64,000 nt of DNA, from positions 310,001 to 374,000 of the forward strand of contig JACPYP010000020.1 in assembly GCA_016195985.1 (NCBI GenBank), given 5' to 3'. Of this stretch, positions 1 through 7,562 are shown piece by piece; the first letter of the stretch is position 1, and every line of letters starts with the position of its first letter. The notes beneath the pieces were generated by a model. The model searched no databases and was not told the DNA's origin. It saw only the letters and a program-made list of their open reading frames with translations. The position numbers and the translations under genes are program-made. The DNA comes from Acidobacteriota bacterium. GTDB taxonomy: Bacteria; Acidobacteriota; Holophagae; Holophagales; Holophagaceae.

Positions 1-1
1 G

Positions 2-232
2 TTGGCGGACTACGAAGCCAAGGGCATCATCAGCGGCGGCATGCGGCCCAAGCTCACGGCGGTCAAGGCCGCCCTCGCGGCCGGCGTGCCCAGCGCTCAC
101 CTGGTGAGCGGCCTGGCGCCCGACGCCCTGCTGGCCGAGATCTTCACCAATGAGGGCAGCGGCACCATGCTCGTCCCCGGGGCGCTCGTGCCCGGGACCG
201 TTTCGGGACTCGCGTCCGGGGTCGCCGGATGA
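2..232 (+). CDS. argB: Acetylglutamate kinase, C-terminal end (partial)
   Basis: ArgB phosphorylates N-acetylglutamate, the second step of arginine synthesis, in the cytoplasm. Only the last 76 residues are present; the gene is cut by the window edge. They carry the C-terminal family motifs GGMRPKL (kinase nucleotide-side loop) and FTNEGSGTML. The TGA stop overlaps the ATG of the next gene (ATGA), so the two are translationally coupled. The leftmost codon is not a real start. Identity is secure from the motifs and the arginine context. Confidence 0.9.
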   Translation: MADYEAKGIISGGMRPKLTAVKAALAAGVPSAHLVSGLAPDALLAEIFTNEGSGTMLVPGALVPGTVSGLASGVAG

Positions 233-1308
233 GCCCCGCGGAACTCCTCACCCTGCTGGTGGGCACCCCCAGCGTCTCCGGCGAGGAAGGCCCCATCGCC
301 GACCTGCTGCAGGGTCTCCTCGCCGGCAGAGGCTTCGACGTGAAACGGCAGGGGCACAACCTCTGGTTCTCCTTCGGCGCCCCGGGCGGTTCCCGCCTGC
401 TGCTCAACTCCCACCTGGACACGGTGCCCCCCTGCGCGGGCTGGGAGGGGGATCCCTTCACGCCCGTCTGGAACGGCTCCCGCCTTCAGGGCCTGGGCTC
501 CAACGACGCCAAGGGCTGTGTGAGCGCCATGCTGCTCGCGGCCTTCGAGCTGTCCAAGCTGAAGCTGGACGGCGAGGTGGTGGTGGCCCTCAGTGCCGAA
601 GAGGAAACCGGGGGCAAGGGCATCGCCACCATCCTCGACCAGCTCGGCCCCTTCGATGGCGCCGTGGTAGGCGAACCCACCGGCTTGCGCATCTGCGCGG
701 CCCAGCGCGGCATGCTCCTGCTGAAGTGCACCGCCCGCGGCACCAGCGGGCATGTGGCCAACGCCCAGATGCTGGGGGCCGAGAACGCCATCCACAAGGC
801 CGCCCGGGACATTTCCAAAATCGCGGCGCTGGAGTTCCCCGCGCACCCCCTCCTGGGTTCCCAGAAGGCCCAGGTGACCCAGATCCAGGGCGGCCTGCGG
901 CGGAACCAGGTGCCCGATGCCTGCGAGTTCTTCATCGACCTGCGCACCAGCCCCGACCAGGACCACGACGACCTCGCCGCCTCCTTCCAGCGGCAGCTGG
1001 AAAGCGAAGTGGCCATCCACTCCAAGCGCTACCTGCCCAAGGGGACCGATCCCAGCCATCCCATCGTCCGCGCCGCGCTCCAAGCCGCGGGCAAGGCCGG
1101 CCCCGTGGGCTCCGGCACCACCTCCGACTGGGCCTTCCTGGGCGGCATCCCGGCGGTCAAGGCCGGGCCCGGCGACACCTTCCGCAGCCACAGCCCCAAC
1201 GAGTACCTGACCCTGCCCGAGCTCGAAGCCGGCGCCGCCTTCTACGCGAACCTGGCCACCACCTTCTTCAAGCTGCAGGTGCCCAAGCAAGAGGCAGGTG
1301 CCCGATGA
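229..1308 (+). CDS. M20 deacetylase of the arginine operon (N-acetylornithine or N-acetylcitrulline deacetylase)
   Basis: A 359-residue zinc hydrolase of the M20 ArgE/DapE family that should remove the acyl group from an arginine intermediate. Metal and catalytic residues are visible: H62 and D64 in SHLDTVPP, D93 in GSNDAKG, E124/E125 in SAEEETGG, E149 in GEPTG and H321 in SHSPNEY. It overlaps argB and argH by 4 nt each. In Bacteroidetes and Xanthomonas, M20 enzymes in this position deacylate acylated citrulline rather than ornithine. The argH and argG subtypes here fit that scheme, but the diagnostic carbamoyltransferase would lie outside the window. Enzyme class is firm; the exact substrate is inferred. 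Confidence 0.85.
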   Translation: MSPAELLTLLVGTPSVSGEEGPIADLLQGLLAGRGFDVKRQGHNLWFSFGAPGGSRLLLNSHLDTVPPCAGWEGDPFTPVWNGSRLQGLGSNDAKGCVSAMLLAAFELSKLKLDGEVVVALSAEEETGGKGIATILDQLGPFDGAVVGEPTGLRICAAQRGMLLLKCTARGTSGHVANAQMLGAENAIHKAARDISKIAALEFPAHPLLGSQKAQVTQIQGGLRRNQVPDACEFFIDLRTSPDQDHDDLAASFQRQLESEVAIHSKRYLPKGTDPSHPIVRAALQAAGKAGPVGSGTTSDWAFLGGIPAVKAGPGDTFRSHSPNEYLTLPELEAGAAFYANLATTFFKLQVPKQEAGAR

Positions 1309-2663
1309 AGCCAGACGGAACGACCCTCTGGGCCAAAGACCTGCCGCTGGATGTGGCCATCCACCGTTTCACGGTGGGCGATGATCCGGACACGGACCTG
1401 GCCCTGCTTCCCTGGGATGCCCTGGGCAGCGCCGCCCACGCAAAGATGTTGGCCGCCACGGGGCTGCTGGAAGCCTCAGACGCCGCAGCCCTGGTGCGGG
1501 GCCTCAAGCGCATCGCCAACCTTGCCCGGCAGAACGCCTTCCCCATTCCGCCCCACCTGGAGGACGGCCACACCGCCATCGAGGCGGATCTCACCCGCAG
1601 CCTCGGCCCCGTGGGTCAGCGCATCCACCTGGCCCGCTCGCGCAACGACCAGGTGATCCTCGCCTTCCGCCTCTACCTGCGGGATGCTTTGCTGCGGCTC
1701 GGCCTGCGGGTATCCGACCTGGCGGCGGCCTTCCTCGCCTTCGCCAAGGCGCACCAGCACGTGGCCCTTCCCGGCTACACCCACCTGCGGCGGGCCATGC
1801 CCAGCACCTTCGGCATGTGGGCGGCGGCCTTCGCCGAAGGCCTGCTGGAGGAACTGGAAGCCCTGCAGTCCGTGTACCAGCGCCTGGACCGCTGCCCGCT
1901 GGGCTCTGCCGCCGGTTTCGGCGTGCCCCTGCCCATCGACCGGGAACTCACGGCGAGGCTGCTGGGCTTCTCCAGGGTGCAGCGCAGCCCCATCGACGTT
2001 CAGAACAGCCGGGGCCGCCATGAGACCGCCCTGCTGCAGTGGGCCGCCTCCACCGGCGGCGTGCTGGAGAAGTTCCTGTGGGACGTGTCTTTCTACAGCA
2101 CCGAGGAATTCGGTTTCCTCAAGCTGCCGGACGCCTTCACCACAGGATCCAGCATCATGCCGCAGAAGAAGAACCCCGACGTGGTCGAGCTGGCCCGGGG
2201 CCGCTGCCGCGAACTGCGGGGCACCGCGGGCCTGGTGGACCAGATCGGCTCGGGCCTGCCCTCCAGCTACCACCGGGACCTCCAGCTGCTGAAGCGCCCC
2301 GTGATCACCGGTCTCCGCCAGGCGGACGAACTCTTCGGCGTGCTGGTGCGGCTCATCCCCGCCCTGAAAGTGAACGCGGAAACCACCGCCGCCGCCAGCA
2401 CGGACGAACTCTATGCCGCCCACCAGGCCTACGTCTACGTGCAGGGCGGCCTCCCCTTCCGCGAGGCCTACCGCAAAGTGGCGCACCAGATCCAGGAGGG
2501 CACCTTCGCCCCCGACCGCGCCGCCCTCACGGCCACGCACCTGGGCGGCGCCGGGAACCTGGGCCTGGACGACCTGGCGGCGGATCTCACGCAGGCCCGC
2601 ACCTGGATCGAAGGCAAGCGCGAAATCCACGCCGACGCTGAATCCGCCCTCTGGACCGTCTGA
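1305..2663 (+). CDS. argH: Argininosuccinate lyase
   Basis: A 452-residue lyase that splits argininosuccinate into arginine and fumarate, the last step of arginine synthesis. The fumarase/aspartase-superfamily signature GSSIMPQKKNP is at residues 281-291, and the substrate-binding stretch HLARSRNDQV lies in the N-terminal third. The ATG at 1305 was chosen because it overlaps the previous stop (ATGA) and gives the family's normal length; the frame stays open further upstream without homology. The N-terminus (TVGDDPDTDLALLPWDALGS) resembles Bacteroidetes ArgH more than the E. coli form. Next gene: argG after 9 nt. Confidence 0.96.
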   Translation: MKPDGTTLWAKDLPLDVAIHRFTVGDDPDTDLALLPWDALGSAAHAKMLAATGLLEASDAAALVRGLKRIANLARQNAFPIPPHLEDGHTAIEADLTRSLGPVGQRIHLARSRNDQVILAFRLYLRDALLRLGLRVSDLAAAFLAFAKAHQHVALPGYTHLRRAMPSTFGMWAAAFAEGLLEELEALQSVYQRLDRCPLGSAAGFGVPLPIDRELTARLLGFSRVQRSPIDVQNSRGRHETALLQWAASTGGVLEKFLWDVSFYSTEEFGFLKLPDAFTTGSSIMPQKKNPDVVELARGRCRELRGTAGLVDQIGSGLPSSYHRDLQLLKRPVITGLRQADELFGVLVRLIPALKVNAETTAAASTDELYAAHQAYVYVQGGLPFREAYRKVAHQIQEGTFAPDRAALTATHLGGAGNLGLDDLAADLTQARTWIEGKREIHADAESALWTV

Positions 2664-2672
2664 AAGGAACCC

Positions 2673-3860
2673 ATGAACAAGCTCGCCGTCCTCGCCTTCT
2701 CCGGCGGTCTCGATACCTCCTTCTGTGTGCTCTACCTCAAGGAGCAGGGCTACGATGTGGCCACGGTCACGGTCAACACCGGCGGTTTCTCGCCCGAGGA
2801 ACTGGCCCGCATCGAGGCCGCCTCGCCCAAGCTCGGGGCCATCAGCCACACCACGGTGGATGCCCGGGCGGGGCTCTTCGACGGCTACCTCCGCTACCTG
2901 ATCTACGGCAACGTGCTGCGCGGCCAGATGTACCCGCTGTCCGTATCCGCCGAGCGCGTCTGCCAGGCCCGGGCCGTGGCCGAGCTGGCCAAGGAGATGA
3001 AGGCCGCCGCCATCGCCCACGGTTCCACCGGCGCGGGCAATGATCAGATCCGCTTCGACGTGGCCTTCCGCGCCCTGGCCCCGGAGTTGGAGATCCTCAC
3101 GCCCATCCGCGACCTGGGCCTCTCCCGGGCCGAGGAAATGGCCTACTGCGCCGAGCGCGGCCATGCCTTCCCCGAGAAGACCAAGGACTACTCCATCAAC
3201 GAGGGCATGTGGGGCACCAGCGTGGGCGGCCGCGAAACCCTGGACGCCTGGACCACCCTGCCCGAGGGCGCCTTTCCGGGCGGGGCCATCCCCTCTCTGG
3301 CACCCAAGACGCTGATCATCAGCTATGACGAGGGCGTGCCCGTGGCCCTGGACGGCATGGCCATGAATCCAGTCACGCTCATCGCCCAGCTCAATGCCGT
3401 GGGCAAGGTCTACGGCATCGGCCGCGGCGTGCACCTGGGCGACACCATCCTGGGCATCAAGGGCCGGGTGGGTTTCGAGGCCCCTGCCGCGCATCTGCTC
3501 ATCGGCGCCCACCGGGAGCTGGAGAAACTGGTGCTCAGCGGCAAGCAGCTCTTCTGGAAGGAATCCCTGGGCAACCTCTACGGGTCGCTCCTGCACGAGG
3601 GGCACTTCTTCGATCCCCTGGTCCGCGACCTGGAGGCCTTCCTGCATTCCAGCCAGGACCGCGTGTGCGGCGAAACGCGCCTCACCCTGCATCCCCGCGC
3701 CTTCGTGGTGGAGGGTGTGCAGTCGCCCTACTCGCTGATGGATCCGCGCATCGCCACCTACGGCGAAGCCAACAAGCTCTGGACCGGCGCCGAAGCCGCG
3801 GGCTTCGCCAAGGTCTTTGGCGTGCAGCAGACTCTGACTCTCAAAGCAAAAAGCAACTGA
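2673..3860 (+). CDS. argG: Argininosuccinate synthase
   Basis: A 395-residue ATP-dependent ligase joining citrulline and aspartate. The PP-loop AFSGGLDTS is at residues 8-16, and the HGSTGAGNDQIRFD block is at 116-129. The ATG at 2673 has an AAAGGAA ribosome binding site. The motifs VNTGGFSPEEL, LIYGNVLRGQMYPLSVSAER and the HGSTGAGNDQ block match the Bacteroidetes-type ArgG, which usually travels with an acyl-citrulline pathway. It lies 9 nt after argH and 15 nt before the P-loop gene, so it is in the same operon. Confidence 0.96.
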   Translation: MNKLAVLAFSGGLDTSFCVLYLKEQGYDVATVTVNTGGFSPEELARIEAASPKLGAISHTTVDARAGLFDGYLRYLIYGNVLRGQMYPLSVSAERVCQARAVAELAKEMKAAAIAHGSTGAGNDQIRFDVAFRALAPELEILTPIRDLGLSRAEEMAYCAERGHAFPEKTKDYSINEGMWGTSVGGRETLDAWTTLPEGAFPGGAIPSLAPKTLIISYDEGVPVALDGMAMNPVTLIAQLNAVGKVYGIGRGVHLGDTILGIKGRVGFEAPAAHLLIGAHRELEKLVLSGKQLFWKESLGNLYGSLLHEGHFFDPLVRDLEAFLHSSQDRVCGETRLTLHPRAFVVEGVQSPYSLMDPRIATYGEANKLWTGAEAAGFAKVFGVQQTLTLKAKSN

Positions 3861-3875
3861 CCGCCTGAGGCCCCC

Positions 3876-4928
3876 ATGAGAATTCACGTCGACAAGCTCG
3901 CCTCCGTCACCCGCAACCTGCGGCTGGGCCGCACGCTCACTCTCGGCAGCGAGATCCTGCTTGAAGAGGGCTCCGTCATCGCCTGCAAGGTGCGGGGCGA
4001 AAAGACCACGTACAACCAGCTGGAGGATCCCCACGGGCGCATGAGCACCCTGCACGACGGCGACATCCTCGTGGGCGCCCTGGGCCACCGCAACGCCCTG
4101 CAGGGCTACGAGGGCGTCATGCCCACGTCGTTGAAACCCGGCGATACCGTGAACCTGCTGAACATGGGCGGCGTCATCGGACAGTGCCTGTCGCACAACC
4201 CCGATGTGGGCAAGCCCTTCGAGCTGGAGGTGCTGGGCCAGGTGCTGGTGTTTCCCGAATTCCAGTCCCGCGCCGGCCAACCCGCCCACATCCGCATGGG
4301 CGCCCTCAAGGGCACGAGCCTTTCGGCCCACTGCCCCGTGGTTTACGTGGCGGGCACCTGCATGAACGCAGGCAAGACCGCCGCCGCTTGCGCGACCATC
4401 CGCCAGCTGAGCCGGGCCGGCTATCGCGTGGGCGCCTGCAAGCTCACGGGCGTCTCCCTCATGCGCGACGCTCTCGCCATGCGGGATTACGGCGCCGAAG
4501 TGGCCCTGGATTTCACGGATGCGGGCATCACCTGCACCGATGCCCGAACCGCGGCGGGCGTGTCGCGCATCATCTTTTCAGAACTGGCCTCCCATGGCGT
4601 GGATGTCATCGTGGCCGAAACCGGCGACGGCATCATGGGCGAGTATGGCGTGCAGGCCATCCTGCAGGACGCCGAACTCATGGCCCTGAGCGGCGCCTTC
4701 GTCGTGTGCGCCAACGATCCCGTGGGGGCCGCCGGCGCCGTCCACAACCTGAGCGCCGCCTACGGCATCAAGACGGACCTGGTGGCGGGGCCCGCCACGG
4801 ACAACCGCGTGGGAGAGCGCTTCGTGGCCACCCTGGGCCTGCCCGCCCGCAACGCTCGCGCCGATGCCGAGGCCCTCGGCACGTTCTTGCTCAACCTCCT
4901 CGAACCAAGGCTCGCCGCCAAGGCCTAA
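3876..4928 (+). CDS. Uncharacterised P-loop NTPase in the arginine operon
   Basis: A 350-residue protein I cannot assign to a known function. Residues 1-150 look beta-rich with no recognised motif. Residues 155-300 form a P-loop domain with Walker A GTCMNAGKT (160-168), a following helix, a conserved-looking CKLTGVSLMRD stretch and a Walker B-like VIVAETGDG (E248, D251). The layout recalls the DUF1611 and dethiobiotin-synthetase type of P-loop enzymes, which activate a carboxylate or amine with ATP, but the N-terminal half does not look like the DUF1611 Rossmann domain. It sits 15 nt after argG and ahead of argC, so a role in or next to arginine synthesis is a reasonable inference only. Confidence 0.75.
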   Translation: MRIHVDKLASVTRNLRLGRTLTLGSEILLEEGSVIACKVRGEKTTYNQLEDPHGRMSTLHDGDILVGALGHRNALQGYEGVMPTSLKPGDTVNLLNMGGVIGQCLSHNPDVGKPFELEVLGQVLVFPEFQSRAGQPAHIRMGALKGTSLSAHCPVVYVAGTCMNAGKTAAACATIRQLSRAGYRVGACKLTGVSLMRDALAMRDYGAEVALDFTDAGITCTDARTAAGVSRIIFSELASHGVDVIVAETGDGIMGEYGVQAILQDAELMALSGAFVVCANDPVGAAGAVHNLSAAYGIKTDLVAGPATDNRVGERFVATLGLPARNARADAEALGTFLLNLLEPRLAAKA

Positions 4929-4939
4929 AAGATCTTGGT

Positions 4940-5018
4940 CCACAGATTCCACGGATGTCACAGATTCAAAAGCTTGGTTTCCGTTTTCAATCTCTGTGTG
5001 GATCTGTGAAATCTGTGG
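4940..5018. repeat. Imperfect inverted repeat of the 'ATCTGTGG' intergenic type
   Basis: The 115-nt gap before argC holds a left arm rich in CCACAGATT and CACAGATT units (from 4940) and a right arm with TCTGTG, ATCTGTGAA and ATCTGTGG units (to 5018), so the two arms can pair imperfectly. The 12-mer TGAAATCTGTGG at 5007-5018 recurs at 5045-5056 across the argC start. Short 'ACAGAT...ATCTGTGG' repeats of this kind occur between genes in several bacterial phyla; their role is unknown. Confidence 0.6.
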
Positions 5019-5043
5019 TCAAGCATTTCTTCTGTGAGTTCCT

Positions 5044-6042
5044 ATGAAATCTGTGGATGTCTTGATTCTCGGCGCGTCGGGCTACGGCGGGGGGGAGCTT
5101 CTGCGGTGGCTTTCCAGCCACCCGGCGGTGAACTCCATCCGCGGCACGGCCCGCAGCCACGCGGGAAAGCCCTTCCACGCCCAGCACCCGAACCTGCGCG
5201 GCCTGGTCGAGGGCGTTTTCGAGGCAGCCCCGGACTGGGGGGCCCTGGGCCGGAGCGAAGCCCCCGTCGTTTTTTCCGCGCTGCCCCACGGCGAGCTGGG
5301 CAAGCTCTGGCCCGAATTCGAGGCGGCCTGGAAGGCTCACGGCCTGGCGGAGAAGCTCACGATCATCGATCTGTCGGCGGACTTCCGGCTGGATCCCGCC
5401 TGGGTGTACGGCTTGGTGGACTGGAAGCCCGAGCGCATGAGGGGCGCCCGGCGCATTGCCAATCCCGGCTGCTTCGCCACGGCGCTGCAACTGGCGCTGC
5501 TGCCCCTGGCGGAATGGAAGCCCGCCTTCCTGGCCGTCACCGCGGCCACGGGCTCCTCAGGCTCCGGCGCAGCCCCTTCGGACACCACCCACCACCCCGC
5601 CCGGGCCAACGATTTCCGCGCCTACAAGATGCTCAGCCACCAGCATGAGGCCGAAGTGCTGCGCACCCTCGCCGCCGCCGGCTGGGAAGCGCCGCTCAGC
5701 TTCGTGCCGCAGAGCGCGCCCATGGTGCGGGGCATCTTCGCCACACTCCAATTCCCGATTCCAGCAGGAATTGGAGCAGAGGCTCTGCAAGCCCATTTTG
5801 AAGCCTTCTACCGTGATCGTTTCTTCGTGCGCATCGTCGAAGGTTCGCCCCGGGTGGCGGCCACCAGCGGCAGCGCCTTCGCCGACATCTCCGTGGCCGC
5901 CAAAGGTTCCCACGGCGCGGTCATGGTGGCTCTGGACAACCTGGGCAAGGGCATGGCGGCCCAGGCCGTGCAGAACCTGAACCTGGCCCTGGGCCTGCCC
6001 GAATGGACGGGCCTGAAGACCGCCGGAGGATACCCCGCGTAA
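5044..6042 (+). CDS. argC: N-acetyl-gamma-glutamyl-phosphate reductase
   Basis: A 332-residue NADPH-dependent reductase for the third step of arginine synthesis. The nucleotide-binding motif GASGYGG is at residues 10-16 and the catalytic cysteine is C143 in NPGCFATA. The pattern HQHEAEV in the middle is also typical. The ATG at 5044 gives a normal N-terminus but has no clear Shine-Dalgarno sequence. Its first codons copy a unit of the repeat just upstream. The 115-nt gap is the largest in the arg cluster, so argC may have its own expression control. Confidence 0.95.
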   Translation: MKSVDVLILGASGYGGGELLRWLSSHPAVNSIRGTARSHAGKPFHAQHPNLRGLVEGVFEAAPDWGALGRSEAPVVFSALPHGELGKLWPEFEAAWKAHGLAEKLTIIDLSADFRLDPAWVYGLVDWKPERMRGARRIANPGCFATALQLALLPLAEWKPAFLAVTAATGSSGSGAAPSDTTHHPARANDFRAYKMLSHQHEAEVLRTLAAAGWEAPLSFVPQSAPMVRGIFATLQFPIPAGIGAEALQAHFEAFYRDRFFVRIVEGSPRVAATSGSAFADISVAAKGSHGAVMVALDNLGKGMAAQAVQNLNLALGLPEWTGLKTAGGYPA

Positions 6043-6121
6043 CTTCATCAGTGACCTGTCCGTCTGTTAATGGACAACCCTCCGGCCTGTGGGATGATGA
6101 TTACCCCTTCCCGGAGCATCT

Positions 6122-7498
6122 ATGAATCCTTCCCTTCTCACCCGTGAGGCCCTGGGCCAGTTCGCCGCAGAGAGCCGCGCGGCCTTCGAGGCGGAACTGA
6201 AAACCCTGGTGGAGATTCCCTCCATCAGCGCGGACCCGGCCCGGCAGGGCGATGTGCGGCGCTGCGCCGAAGCGGCCCGCGCGCTGTTCGAGCGGCACGG
6301 CGGCAAGGCCGAGATTCTGGAAACCAGCGGCAACCCCCTGGTGCACGGCTGGTTCGGGGAGGACCCCAGCCTGCCCACCATCACGGTCTACAACCACATG
6401 GACGTGCAGCCCGCCAATGAGCCCGAATGGACGGCGGATCCCTTCGCGTTCGTGGTGGACGGTGACACCTACCGCGGCCGCGGCAGCACGGACGACAAGG
6501 GCCCGGCCGTGACGGCCTTCTTCGGCGCCCTCGCGGCCCGCCGCGCCGGCGTGCCCCTGAACATCGCTTTCCTCTGGGAACTGGAAGAAGAGATCGGCAG
6601 CCCCAGCTTCGAAGGCGGCCTCGCCCGGCACAAGGACCGCCTCAGGACTGATGCCATCGTGGTGAGCGATACGGTGTGGATCACCCGCGGCAAGCCCAGC
6701 ACGCCCGCGGGCCTGCGGGGCCTCAAGGGCTTCCGCCTCACGCTGGAGACCGCCGACCACGACCTGCACAGCGGCGTGGTGGGGGGCGCGGCGCGCAATC
6801 CCCTCGCCGAGCTCATCAAGGTGGTGGCCACCATGATGGACGGCGAAACCGGCAAGGTGAAGATCCCCGGCTTCTACGACGACGTGGTGAAACCTTCCAA
6901 GAAGGAACTGGAGGAGTGGGCCAATGCGGGCTTCAGCGTGGAGACCTTCAAGAAGGACCACATGATCACCGGCATGCGCACGGAGGATCCCGTCAAGGTC
7001 ATGAAGCGCGTATGGGGGCGGCCCACCATGGAGGTGCATGGCGTGGTCGGCGGCTACACGGGCCCCGGCATCAAGAGCGCCGTGCCGCCCCGGGCCGAAG
7101 TGAAGATGAGCTGCCGCCTGGTGCCGGACATGGACGAGCACAAGACCATCCAGCTCATCCGCGACTTCGTCCAGGAGAACTTCCCCGACGTGCAGTTCCA
7201 CGAGGAGCACGGCCTCGCCCCCTTCAAGGGCCACGTCACCGGTCCCTATGCCGAAGCCGTCAAGGACGCCTACAAGTTCGCGTTCGATGCGCCCTGCTCC
7301 TTCACCCGCGAAGGCGGCAGCATCGGCGCCGTGAAGACTATGGAAGATGTGCTCGGCTGCGAGGTCTTCTTCCTGGGCCTCAGCCTGCCCAGCCACGGCT
7401 ACCACGCTCCCAACGAGAACTACGACTGGGAGCAGGCCTCCGGCGGCATCGCCGCCTTCGCCCACTACTTCCAGACCGTGAGCGGCATCAGGAACTGA
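6122..7498 (+). CDS. M20 family dipeptidase (CNDP-like)
   Basis: A 458-residue zinc peptidase of the M20 carnosinase/CNDP2-type branch, probably a cytoplasmic dipeptidase. Metal ligands are recognisable: H92 and D94 in YNHMDVQP, D125 in GRGSTDDKGP, the E155-E157 cluster in ELEEEIG, and H at the C-terminal SHGYHAPNE. There is no signal peptide. The ribosome binding site CGGAG precedes the ATG by a few bases. It follows argC by 79 nt and may be read through from it, but it is not an arginine-pathway enzyme by its sequence. The substrate cannot be told from sequence. Confidence 0.85.
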   Translation: MNPSLLTREALGQFAAESRAAFEAELKTLVEIPSISADPARQGDVRRCAEAARALFERHGGKAEILETSGNPLVHGWFGEDPSLPTITVYNHMDVQPANEPEWTADPFAFVVDGDTYRGRGSTDDKGPAVTAFFGALAARRAGVPLNIAFLWELEEEIGSPSFEGGLARHKDRLRTDAIVVSDTVWITRGKPSTPAGLRGLKGFRLTLETADHDLHSGVVGGAARNPLAELIKVVATMMDGETGKVKIPGFYDDVVKPSKKELEEWANAGFSVETFKKDHMITGMRTEDPVKVMKRVWGRPTMEVHGVVGGYTGPGIKSAVPPRAEVKMSCRLVPDMDEHKTIQLIRDFVQENFPDVQFHEEHGLAPFKGHVTGPYAEAVKDAYKFAFDAPCSFTREGGSIGAVKTMEDVLGCEVFFLGLSLPSHGYHAPNENYDWEQASGGIAAFAHYFQTVSGIRN

Positions 7499-7510
7499 GG
7501 CCGGTCCCTG

Positions 7511-7546
7511 CGCAGAAACGCCGGCCCCAGGGCCGGCGTTTCTGCG
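7511..7546. terminator. Bidirectional terminator hairpin
   Basis: A perfect 17-bp inverted repeat (7511-7527 with 7530-7546) rich in G+C, with a 2-nt centre, lies between two convergent genes. It is not followed by a long T-run on either strand. The position and strength fit a shared terminator for the dipeptidase gene and the surface-protein gene. Confidence 0.7.
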
Positions 7547-7562
7547 TGAAAGGGCAAGGGTG

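Noticed and set aside
1476-4331. Minus-strand open frame of 951 codons opposite argH, argG and the P-loop gene
   Set aside because: It is a shadow of high-GC codon use: its translation is rich in Gly, Ala, His and Gln with no motif, and the plus-strand genes have firm family matches.
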